Source: Halomonas llamarensis (GTDB lineage: Bacteria > Pseudomonadota > Gammaproteobacteria > Pseudomonadales > Halomonadaceae). From it: a DNA stretch of 64,000 nt. The stretch spans positions 186,001 through 250,000 of the forward strand of contig NZ_JAMJPJ010000001.1 of the NCBI RefSeq assembly GCF_023555005.1, given 5' to 3'. Below, piece after piece: positions 48,620-55,692 of this stretch. Made by a program: the position numbers and the translations under genes. Each line of letters begins with the position of its first letter. Within the stretch, counting starts at the first letter, position 1. The notes under the pieces are model-generated. The model ran no database searches. It had not been told where the DNA came from and saw nothing but the letters and a program-made list of their open reading frames with translations.

Positions 48620-49005
48620 GCTGCTTTCCCACCTGCCTCCCCGCTCGCACTGAGTTTGTCGAAGTGTGAGCCTGTCGAAGGATCGCCCTCTTGAACCTTC
48701 CGCTCACCCTGAGCCTGTCGAAGGGTCGCCAGCACCCAACATCACCCTTATAGGCACACGCTGCTGCCTTCAAGCCTGAATTCAGGAGCAAGGCCTAGCG
48801 CTGGCGGGTGGTCAGCGATTTTTGGAATGCCAAGCCATGCGAGAAACCTTATGAGCGAGCGCCACTGGCACGATGTGAGGAGGGCTCGATAGTAGCAAAC
48901 AATGGCAGGGGAAGTGTCGATGAGTTAGCGAAGGCGCTATCGCATGAGCACTGGACAAGGCGGCGCTGTGGTAAAATAAAACGCATTGAGACAGGAGCGC
49001 TTATG
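48536..49005 (+). repeat. 470-bp direct repeat, copy I
   Basis: Nearly identical to 50172-50640. It runs from the last 28 codons of an rpn gene, through a spacer with two REP-like elements (about 48642-48730), to the leader and start codon of the next rpn gene. It is thus the complete rpn-to-rpn junction of an array. Confidence 0.92.
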
Positions 49006-49104
49006 GTCGCCAAAACTCATAATCGTCACGATCACAGCTATAAGCTGATGCTCCCGCACAAACAGATAGTACGGGACCCACTGACCGGCTTTGTGAATGA
49101 ATGA
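49003..49104 (+). pseudogene. 5' fragment of a gutted rpn gene
   Basis: Thirty-three codons starting MVAKTHNRHDHSYKLM match the N-terminus of Rpn copy A (catalytic HD-x-x-YK region) and stop at TGA after GFVNE. The leader, AGGAG site and start are intact, so a short peptide may still be made. The rest of the gene is replaced by unrelated sequence up to 50172. Confidence 0.85.
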
Positions 49105-49428
49105 TCTAAAAAACACCATCTTGTTAGAGAGCAAGACAATCACGTCATTATACGCAATTTCGGCCGTAAGGTCGCCGGTGGTATCGGATCGGTTTCCGGT
49201 GCAGCAGCTTCGCTGACCGGAGCAAAAGCAGGAGCGGTTATCATGGCATTCGCTGAGCCTGTCGGGATGGGGGTTGGCTCTCTTGCGGGTGCTGTCTTTT
49301 CAGGCCTAGCCGCCGGTGCTGCGGGCGGCGTAGCAGGTTCCAAACTCGGCCCAGAGCTGGATAACAAAGTGCTTGATAACGTCGAGTGTCGAGCATGTGG
49401 TTACACTTTCAGCTCTCACGTCGAATAA
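49105..49428 (+). CDS. glycine-zipper membrane protein with lost or uncertain start
   Basis: The frame is open from 49105, directly after the rpn fragment's TGA, and reads SKKHHLVREQDNHVII, then a long Gly/Ala-rich zipper (KVAGGIGSVSGAAASLTGAK, and GSLAGAVFSGLAAGAAGG) and ends in LDNVECRACGYTFSSHVE with one CxxC. No ATG, GTG or TTG exists in frame before 49243, so the natural start was probably removed at the junction. An ATG at 49243 with GGAG eight bases upstream could give a 61-residue product. The function is unknown; the zipper implies membrane association. Confidence 0.6.
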   Translation, partial: SKKHHLVREQDNHVIIRNFGRKVAGGIGSVSGAAASLTGAKAGAVIMAFAEPVGMGVGSLAGAVFSGLAAGAAGGVAGSKLGPELDNKVLDNVECRACGYTFSSHVE

Positions 49429-49455
49429 GCTTTGCTTTTTTATCGGTAGGAGCGA

Positions 49456-49740
49456 TTAGTGAGAGGCTAACTCGTTGAAGTATGACGGGTTAGCCTGAAT
49501 CGTCGCCAGCACCTTAGCCGCCAAGCCTGTAGGATTGCGGCGTTTTGTCTCCCAGCTTTTAATCGTATCAACGCTGGTTCCCATGGCGTTAGCAAATTCT
49601 GCCTGCGAGACATGCAGCTTGGCGCGAATGGCCTTCACATCGGCCACCTCGTGGCGTGTGACGCGGGCATCTTGTGAATTGCCGTGCTTGATGTCGACGG
49701 CTTCCTGCAGCGATGTCTGGAGTTCGTCAAAAATGCTCAT
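49456..49740 (-). CDS. NadS-type HTH antitoxin
   Basis: A 94-residue XRE-family DNA-binding antitoxin. The helix-turn-helix is VSQAEFANAMGTSVDTIKSW (about 44-63), followed by ETKRRNPTG, with the family N-terminus VTRHEVADVKAIRAK. It overlaps the upstream toxin gene by four bases; the toxin-first order is typical of HigBA/NadS systems. It probably represses its own operon. Confidence 0.88.
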   Translation of the reverse strand: MSIFDELQTSLQEAVDIKHGNSQDARVTRHEVADVKAIRAKLHVSQAEFANAMGTSVDTIKSWETKRRNPTGLAAKVLATIQANPSYFNELASH

Positions 49741-50075
49741 TCGGAAACCTCCCCCTTCAACTGGTGGGTCAGTGTTTTCAATGTGCCCTTCTCGGCGGGC
49801 GTCAAGCTATCCCTCACGCTCTTAGGGTAGGCCAATATCAGGTAGATGGTGTCGGCGGTGGCCAAGAAGTAAATGACCCGAGCGCCGCCACGCTTGCCTT
49901 GATGCCTCAACGCCATGCGGATCTTCCGTAGCCCACCCGTGCCTTGAACCAAATCGCCCTTATCCGGCTGCGCGATGAGCGCGCGCTGGAGTTCTTTCAG
50001 TTCATCGTCCGTCGCCATCGTCTGGATTTGCCGGGTAAAGGTCGGCGTTTCAATAAATTCAATGGTATGACTCAC
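49737..50075 (-). CDS. RelE/HigB-like toxin of a type II toxin-antitoxin pair
   Basis: A 112-residue RelE-fold mRNA interferase candidate. Family features are FIETPTFTRQI near the N-terminus, GDLVQGTGGLRKIRMALRHQ (about 46-65) and KRGGARVIYFL followed by YLILAYPKS. The GTG at 50075 has GAAGGA ten bases upstream; an ATG at 50093 gives six more residues, but its AAGG lies directly against it. The pair lies between the 470-bp direct repeats, so homologous recombination would delete it. Confidence 0.85.
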   Translation of the reverse strand: MSHTIEFIETPTFTRQIQTMATDDELKELQRALIAQPDKGDLVQGTGGLRKIRMALRHQGKRGGARVIYFLATADTIYLILAYPKSVRDSLTPAEKGTLKTLTHQLKGEVSE

Positions 50076-50171
50076 GTAAGGCGCATCCTTCAATCAATGT
50101 ATTGCGCTGTGTACATAGTACATCAATCATCGCCATGCGTCGATAATGACAAGCCTTCATCCACCGAGCAT

Positions 50172-50640
50172 TAAATGAATGATCAACTGATCGCTGAGAT
50201 CGAAGAACTACCAGTTGAAGAAGTCGAAAAGCTGCGTGCCGAAACGCAGCACTGAGCTGCTTTCCCACCTGCCTCCCCGCTCGCACTGAGTTTGTCGAAG
50301 TGTGAGCCTGTCGAAGGATCGCCCTCTTGAACCTTCCGCTCACCCTGAGCCTGTCGAAGGGTCGCCAGCACCCAACATCACCCTTATAGGCACACGCTGC
50401 TGCCTTCAAGCCTGAATTCAGGAGCAAGGCCTAGCGTTGGCGGGTGGTCAGCGATTTTTGGAATGACAAGCCATGCGAGAAACCTTATGAGCGAGCGCCA
50501 CTGGCACGATGTGAAGAGGGCTCGATAGTACAAACAATGGCAAGGGAAGTGTCGGTGAGTTAGCGAAGGCGCTATCGCATGAGCACTGGACAAGGCGGCG
50601 CTGTGGTAAAATAAAACGCATTGAGACAGGAGCGCGCATG
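50172..50640 (+). repeat. 470-bp direct repeat, copy II
   Basis: Nearly identical to 48536-49005. It includes an rpn 3' remnant (MNDQLIAEIEELPVEEVEKL, ending at the TGA at 50253-50255), REP-like elements at about 50279-50366, and the leader and start of rpn copy B. The bases between the toxin gene and this repeat (50094-50171) show nothing recognisable beyond a presumed promoter. Confidence 0.92.
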
Positions 50641-51636
50641 GCCAGTAAACAGCAAAACCACCATGATACCGGTTACAAAGAACTGTTCAGCCACCCCGAG
50701 TTCGTTCAGCAGCTTATTGAAGGCTTTGTGCCTGCCGAGATTGCCCAGCTGATGGACTTCACGACGCTCAAAAATCACAGCGGTCACTACATTACGCCGC
50801 TGTTTGAGGAAAAGATCGAAGATGTGGTGTGGTCGGTAGAAGTCACTTGGGAAGGTGTCACGCAAGACGTGTATTTGTACATTCTGCTGGAGTTTCAGTC
50901 AGCGGTGGATCGCACCATGCCGATCCGGCTAATGCACTACGTGGCCTGCTTTTATAGTGAACTGCTCAAGAAAAAAACCATCACGCCCGGTCAAGGCTTG
51001 CCGCCCGTGTTTCCAGTGGTGCTTTATAACGGCTCGCAACGCTGGACGGCACCGCTAGATATCTTTGAAATGATCACACCAGAACCACCGGGTTTCCTGC
51101 AGGTCTACCAGCCGCATTTGCGTTACTATCTGGTGGAAGAAAGTCGCTATACTGATGAGCAGTTAGGCTTGGTACAGACGCCGTTGAGTGGCGTGTTTAG
51201 CGTCGAAAACGCCGGGGAAAGCTGGGAAACCCTGCAGCGCGCCGTGGATCGAATCGTGGCAATTATTCAGGCTGATCCCAATAAAGACCGAGTTGATAAG
51301 GTCGTCACCCGTTGGATTAAGCGTCATTTGTATCGCCTTGAGGCTGATATCAATTTGGATCAGCTCAACAGCTTGGTGGAGGATAAAGATATGTTGGCAG
51401 AAAACTTAGAAAATCTGGTGCAAAAAGAGCGTCAAATAGGACGCCAAGAAGCCGAGCAGCGCATAAGGGAAGCCGAGCAGCGCATAAGGGAAGCCGAGCA
51501 GCGTGCCTTGGAAAGCAAGCGCAATGCCGCTCGCAAGTTGATTACCTTGACCGAAATGAATGATCAGCTGATCGCTGAGATCGAAGAACTACCCATTGAA
51601 GAAGTCGAAAAGCTGCGTGCCGAAACGCAGTACTGA
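50638..51636 (+). CDS. Rpn-family PD-(D/E)XK nuclease (YhgA-like), copy B
   Basis: A 332-residue intact member with HDTGYKELFSHPEFVQQLI (about 9-27), VYLYILLEFQSAVDRTMPIR (about 78-97) and PVVLYNGSQRW (about 124-134). Overall it is only moderately similar to copy A in the centre, so these are diverged paralogues sharing a leader rather than a fresh duplication. The C-terminal third is a coiled coil with EAEQRIR repeats, then the tail shared with the remnants. AGGAG precedes the ATG. Confidence 0.88.
   Translation: MASKQQNHHDTGYKELFSHPEFVQQLIEGFVPAEIAQLMDFTTLKNHSGHYITPLFEEKIEDVVWSVEVTWEGVTQDVYLYILLEFQSAVDRTMPIRLMHYVACFYSELLKKKTITPGQGLPPVFPVVLYNGSQRWTAPLDIFEMITPEPPGFLQVYQPHLRYYLVEESRYTDEQLGLVQTPLSGVFSVENAGESWETLQRAVDRIVAIIQADPNKDRVDKVVTRWIKRHLYRLEADINLDQLNSLVEDKDMLAENLENLVQKERQIGRQEAEQRIREAEQRIREAEQRALESKRNAARKLITLTEMNDQLIAEIEELPIEEVEKLRAETQY
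51391..51636 (+). CDS. predicted internal-start short product of Rpn copy B (RpnS-like)
   Basis: The in-frame ATG at 51391 (codon 252) is preceded by GGTGGAGGA (51374-51382), a strong Shine-Dalgarno with eight bases spacing, unusual inside a coding sequence. The product would be an 81-residue coiled-coil protein beginning MLAENLENLVQKERQIGRQE. The matching site in copy A supports selection for it. The known precedent is the intragenic RpnS antitoxin. Confidence 0.62.
   Translation: MLAENLENLVQKERQIGRQEAEQRIREAEQRIREAEQRALESKRNAARKLITLTEMNDQLIAEIEELPIEEVEKLRAETQY
51448..51503 (+). repeat. 21-bp tandem repeat in rpn copy B
   Basis: GAAGCCGAGCAGCGCATAAG plus G occurs at 51448-51468 and 51469-51489, then 14 bases of a third unit. 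It encodes the heptad EAEQRIR, so gain or loss of units would lengthen or shorten a coiled coil by whole heptads without frameshift. Confidence 0.9.
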
Positions 51637-51660
51637 GCTGCTTTCTTTCCTCCCTCCCGC

Positions 51661-51879
51661 TCACCCTGAGCCTGTCGAAGGGTCGCCAGCATCCAACATC
51701 ACCTTGGTATGCTCACGCTGCTGTTTCACCGCGTCATCCAGTATCGCCAGCAGCTTGCCGTAATCTTCCGACATATCGCCTTCCATGCCGGTGTTCTCGA
51801 AGCGCTCGATGGTCTGCTGCGTTTCATCGATTACGGCTTGCAGCTCGTCGATGACGCGTTGTTGCTCATTATTGGTCAT
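51661..51879 (-). CDS. small helical protein encoded after cysQ copy B
   Basis: A 72-residue predicted coiled-coil protein (MTNNEQQRVIDELQAVIDET and on). Its ATG at 51879 lies four bases after the cysQ stop. The last residues, DPSTGSG and the stop, are encoded by the REP-like element at 51659-51684, so the original C-terminus was probably different. A truncated homologue sits beside cysQ copy A. I do not recognise the family; co-transcription with cysQ is likely. Confidence 0.7.
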   Translation of the reverse strand: MTNNEQQRVIDELQAVIDETQQTIERFENTGMEGDMSEDYGKLLAILDDAVKQQREHTKVMLDAGDPSTGSG

Positions 51880-51883
51880 CAAT

Positions 51884-52654
51884 TTACCCATTGCCCCACA
51901 CCACAAAGTGCGGGTTGAGTGTTTCGCTTGGCACGGCGTAGCCAAGCGGCTCGCCTTCCAAGGTTTCCACCCGGCCGCCAGCCTGCTCGACCACCGCTTG
52001 CGCGGCGCCGGTATCCCACAGGCAGGTGGGGCCTAGGCGCGGGTAAACATCTGCTTTGCCTTCGGCAATCACGCAGAGTTTCAGCGAGCTACCCATGGGC
52101 AGCATCTCATGCTCACCGAGCTTGTTAAGCCAATCCGCGAGATCCGGGCTTGGGTGGGAACGGCTACCCACCACACGCCAAGGCGTCGTGGCATCAGGCC
52201 TTCCGGCCACTTGCAGCGTATGACGTGTGCCGTCTTTTTCGACCTTCACCGCACCCAGGCCTTCGGCGGCGAGATACGCGGTACCCAATGCAGGCGCCAC
52301 GACTACGCCGAGCACCGGTTTACCTTGCTCGATCAAGGCGATATTAACGGTGAATTCATCGTTGCGCTTGATGAACTCCTTGGTGCCATCAAGTGGATCA
52401 ACGAGCCAGTAGCGGCCTTCGGCATCTGGCACAGGGAAGGCATCAATGTCTTCCTCGGAGAGGACCGGAATCCCCATCGGCAAGGCATTTAAACCGTTAA
52501 CAATGATTTCGTGTGCCGCCTTATCCGCTTCGGTCAGCGGGCTTTTGTCGTCTTTCTCTTCGACGTTGAACTCACGGCGGTACACCGCCATGATTGCCTT
52601 GCCCGCGTCGCGGGCAAGGCGATCAACATCCTCTAACAATTTCGTCATATCCAT
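51884..52654 (-). CDS. cysQ: 3'(2'),5'-bisphosphate nucleotidase CysQ, copy B
   Basis: A 256-residue PAP phosphatase, very similar to copy A over its whole length. Metal and substrate motifs SPLTEADKAAHEIIV, PVLSEEDIDAF, WLVDPLDGTKEFIKRN and CLWDTGAAQAVVEQAGG are intact. The ATG at 52654 follows AGGGATACA; the longer frame to 52705 is unlikely. It lies 95 bases beyond the cysNC stop on the same strand, so it belongs with the sulfate activation genes. Confidence 0.95.
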   Translation of the reverse strand: MDMTKLLEDVDRLARDAGKAIMAVYRREFNVEEKDDKSPLTEADKAAHEIIVNGLNALPMGIPVLSEEDIDAFPVPDAEGRYWLVDPLDGTKEFIKRNDEFTVNIALIEQGKPVLGVVVAPALGTAYLAAEGLGAVKVEKDGTRHTLQVAGRPDATTPWRVVGSRSHPSPDLADWLNKLGEHEMLPMGSSLKLCVIAEGKADVYPRLGPTCLWDTGAAQAVVEQAGGRVETLEGEPLGYAVPSETLNPHFVVWGNG

Positions 52655-52748
52655 TGTATCCCTGCCTTGTTTAGCCTGTTCGCGCAATAAATTGCGCTCC
52701 CACAAGGTAACTCAGTGGTGGGAGCCCGATTTACCGGGCGAATCCTGT

Positions 52749-54653
52749 TCAGTTGATCAACCCACGCTCACGAAGCGCGGCGATCACGGCGTCTGCCGCC
52801 GCTTCCGGGCTGCTGGTAGCGGTCTTGAGATGCACTTCCGGTGTTTCGGGGTCTTCATAGGCGGAGTCGATGCCGGTGAAATTCTTTAGCTCACCTCGGC
52901 GGGCTTTCTTATACAGCCCTTTGGGGTCACGCGCTTCGGCTACGTCTAGCGGCGCGTCGACAAAGACTTCGATGAACTCACCTTCGCCTACCAAGTCACG
53001 CGCCACCTGGCGCTCACTGCGAAACGGCGAGATAAACGCCGAGAGCACGATCAACCCCGCGTCCACCATCAACTTGGCGACCTCACCCACGCGGCGGATA
53101 TTCTCGACGCGATCGGCATCGGTAAAGCCGAGATCACGGTTCAAGCCGTGGCGCACGTTATCGCCATCAAGCAAATAGGTGTGCTGCCCTTGGGCGAAGA
53201 GCTTTTGCTCCACCAGATTGGCAATGGTCGATTTGCCTGCCCCGGAGAGCCCGGTAAACCATAGCACGGCGGGCTTTTGCGTTTTCGCTTCGGCGCGCGC
53301 TTGTTTGTCGATATCCACGTGCTGCATGTGAATATTCTGGCTGCGGCGCAGGGCAAAGTGCAGCATCCCCGCGCCCACGGTGTTATTCGTCATCCGGTCG
53401 ATGAGGATAAAACCGCCGGTATCCTGGTTATCTTTGTAAGCGTCAAACGCCACTGCTCTGTTCACGCTTAGCGTACAGATACCAATGGCGTTGAGATCGA
53501 GTTGCTTAGCGGCGGTATGCTCAAGCGTATTGACGTTCACCTGGTACTTGATGTCCGTAACTGTGGCCGTCACCGTCTGGGTACCGAGCTTCATCAGGTA
53601 GGGTCGCCCAGGCAGTAGCGGCTGCTCATCCATCCACACCAGCGTGGTCTCAAACTGATCCGCCGTATGCGCTGGTTGCTCCACCCCCGAGATTACATCC
53701 CCGCGGGAGATATCGATTTCGTCTTCGAGCAGAAGGGTGATCGACTGCCCCGCCACCGCCTCGTCAAGGTCGCCATCAAACGTATAGATGCGCGCCACTT
53801 GGTTGGCTTTGCCGGAGGGCTGCACGCGAATGGCGTCACCGGGTTTAACCGTGCCGCTGGAAACCATGCCAGTAAAGCCGCGGAAATCGAGGTTCGGGCG
53901 GTTGACCCACTGCACCGGCATGCGGAAGGGCGCGCGCTGCAAGCGGTCATCGTCGATCTCGACGGTTTCCAGGTACCCCATCAAGGTGGTGCCGTGGTAC
54001 CACGGCATGTTCACACCATGCTCGATGACGTTATCGCCCTTCAGCGCCGACATGGGGATAAAGGTAATGTTCTCCAGGCCCAGCTGTTTGGCGAAGGCGC
54101 GGTACTCCTCGACGATCTCGTCAAAGCGCACCTTGGAGTAGTCGACCAGATCCATTTTGTTGATTGCGACCACCACATGGCGCAAGCCCATCAACGCCAT
54201 CAAAAAACTGTGACGTCGTGTTTGGGTCAAGATGCCGTAGCGGGCATCGACCATCAAAATGGCGGCGTCGGCAGTGGAAGCGCCGGTGACCATGTTGCGG
54301 GTGTACTGCTCGTGGCCTGGGGTGTCAGCGACGATGAACTTGCGCTTATCAGTGGAGAAGAACCGGTACGCCACGTCAATGGTGATGCCCTGCTCGCGCT
54401 CAGCGGCTAGGCCGTCCACCAGCAGGGCAAAGTCCATCTCGCCGCCCTGGGTGCCGTATTTCTTGGAGTCCGCTTCAATGGCAGCGAGTTGGTCTTCAAA
54501 CAGCAGTTTGGACTCAAACAGCAGCCGACCAATGAGCGTACTTTTGCCGTCATCCACGCTGCCACAGGTGATAAAGCGTAAAAGCCCTTTATGCTCGTGG
54601 GCTTTGAGGTACTGTTCAATATCTGCGCCGATAAGGTCCGATGAATGCGCCAT
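52749..54653 (-). CDS. cysNC: fused sulfate adenylyltransferase large subunit / APS kinase
   Basis: A 634-residue bifunctional enzyme. The CysN half (1 to about 435) is an EF-Tu-like GTPase with [16 protein letters not shown] (about 31-46) and [12 protein letters not shown] (about 110-121); with CysD it makes APS from sulfate. The CysC half (about 445-634) carries [15 protein letters not shown] (about 464-478) and phosphorylates APS to PAPS. CysD lies directly upstream with a one-base overlap. PAPS serves sulfate reduction or sulfotransferases such as the one at 57.5 kb. Confidence 0.97.
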   Translation of the reverse strand: MAHSSDLIGADIEQYLKAHEHKGLLRFITCGSVDDGKSTLIGRLLFESKLLFEDQLAAIEADSKKYGTQGGEMDFALLVDGLAAEREQGITIDVAYRFFSTDKRKFIVADTPGHEQYTRNMVTGASTADAAILMVDARYGILTQTRRHSFLMALMGLRHVVVAINKMDLVDYSKVRFDEIVEEYRAFAKQLGLENITFIPMSALKGDNVIEHGVNMPWYHGTTLMGYLETVEIDDDRLQRAPFRMPVQWVNRPNLDFRGFTGMVSSGTVKPGDAIRVQPSGKANQVARIYTFDGDLDEAVAGQSITLLLEDEIDISRGDVISGVEQPAHTADQFETTLVWMDEQPLLPGRPYLMKLGTQTVTATVTDIKYQVNVNTLEHTAAKQLDLNAIGICTLSVNRAVAFDAYKDNQDTGGFILIDRMTNNTVGAGMLHFALRRSQNIHMQHVDIDKQARAEAKTQKPAVLWFTGLSGAGKSTIANLVEQKLFAQGQHTYLLDGDNVRHGLNRDLGFTDADRVENIRRVGEVAKLMVDAGLIVLSAFISPFRSERQVARDLVGEGEFIEVFVDAPLDVAEARDPKGLYKKARRGELKNFTGIDSAYEDPETPEVHLKTATSSPEAAADAVIAALRERGLIN

Positions 54654-55555
54654 TAGAAGTACCCCTCTTGCTTTTTCTTCTCCATGGAAGCCGCGCTGTC
54701 GTGGTCAATCACGCGCCCCTGGCGTTCTGATGTATGCGTTAGCAGCATTTCTTGAATAATCGCGGGCAGCGTATCGGCCTCGGACTCAATCGCCCCGGTC
54801 AGCGGGTAGCACCCCAGCGTGCGGAAACGCACTTTACGCATCATGGGCACTTCGCCTTTTTCCAGCGGCATGCGCGCGTCATCGACCATGATCAAAGCGC
54901 CGTCGCGCTCGACCACCGGGCGCTCGGCGGCGTAGTAAAGCGGCACGATGGGAATATTCTGCAGGTAGATGTACTGCCAAATATCCAGCTCGGTCCAGTT
55001 GGAGATCGGGAATACCCGGATCGACTCGCCTTTGTGCTTGCGCGTATTGAACAGCTTCCATAATTCCGGGCGCTGATTTTTCGGGTCCCAGCGGTGCTGT
55101 GCGGTACGAAACGAGAATATCCGCTCCTTGGCACGGGATTTTTCTTCATCACGGCGCGCCCCGCCAAAGGCGGCATCAAAGCCGTACTTATCCAGTGCCT
55201 GCTTCAAACCTTCGGTCTTCATCACATCGGTGTGGATCGCCGAGCCGTGGGTGAAGGGGTTAATGTCCTTTTCCACGCCCTCTGGGTTGATGTGCACCAG
55301 CAGGTCCATGCCGATCTCTTCGGCCATTTTGTCGCGAAATTCGTACATCGCCCGAAACTTCCAGCGCGTATCCACATGCAACAGCGGGAACGGCGGTGGC
55401 GAGGGCGCAAACGCCTTACGGGCCAAGTGCAGCATCACGGCGGAGTCTTTCCCCACGGAGTAGAGCATCACCGGGTTGTCGGTCTCGGCGACTACTTCCC
55501 GCATGATCTGGATGCTTTCGGCCTCAAGCCGCTGTAGATGAGTCAATGTGTGCAT
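54653..55555 (-). CDS. cysD: sulfate adenylyltransferase small subunit
   Basis: A 300-residue PP-loop ATP pyrophosphatase-family enzyme forming APS with CysN. It has [20 protein letters not shown] (about 30-49, the PP-loop SxGKDS), [20 protein letters not shown] (about 135-154) and the C-terminal [27 protein letters not shown] tail. The ATG at 55555 begins [17 protein letters not shown]; the ten-codon extension is unlikely. The divergent upstream region (55556-55692) has an AT-rich ATAAAATGATTTTGTTATAG stretch where a CysB-type activator could bind. Confidence 0.96.
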   Translation of the reverse strand: MHTLTHLQRLEAESIQIMREVVAETDNPVMLYSVGKDSAVMLHLARKAFAPSPPPFPLLHVDTRWKFRAMYEFRDKMAEEIGMDLLVHINPEGVEKDINPFTHGSAIHTDVMKTEGLKQALDKYGFDAAFGGARRDEEKSRAKERIFSFRTAQHRWDPKNQRPELWKLFNTRKHKGESIRVFPISNWTELDIWQYIYLQNIPIVPLYYAAERPVVERDGALIMVDDARMPLEKGEVPMMRKVRFRTLGCYPLTGAIESEADTLPAIIQEMLLTHTSERQGRVIDHDSAASMEKKKQEGYF

Positions 55556-55692
55556 GCGCTGCCCTTTTGCCTCGCCCGGCGGCATTAGCGCCGCGTGCTA
55601 TATCCATAAAATGATTTTGTTATAGTGCCACGAACACTACAGTGGCTCATACCCGCCGCTCACCCTGACGTTTGACAAAAGGCACACGCTGT

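Noticed and set aside
48547..50371. Minus-strand frames at 48547-48735 and 50183-50371, identical in most residues
   Set aside because: They are translations of the REP-like elements and the rpn 3' ends within the 470-bp repeats; no ribosome sites or family resemblance.
48182..51503. Short direct repeats around the rpn genes as a CRISPR array
   Set aside because: The repeats are coding tandem units without unique spacers; no cas genes.
47393..51636. The rpn genes as classical insertion sequences
   Set aside because: No terminal inverted repeats or target-site duplications were seen flanking them; the repeated segments are gene junctions, and the family is a PD-(D/E)XK nuclease rather than a DDE transposase.
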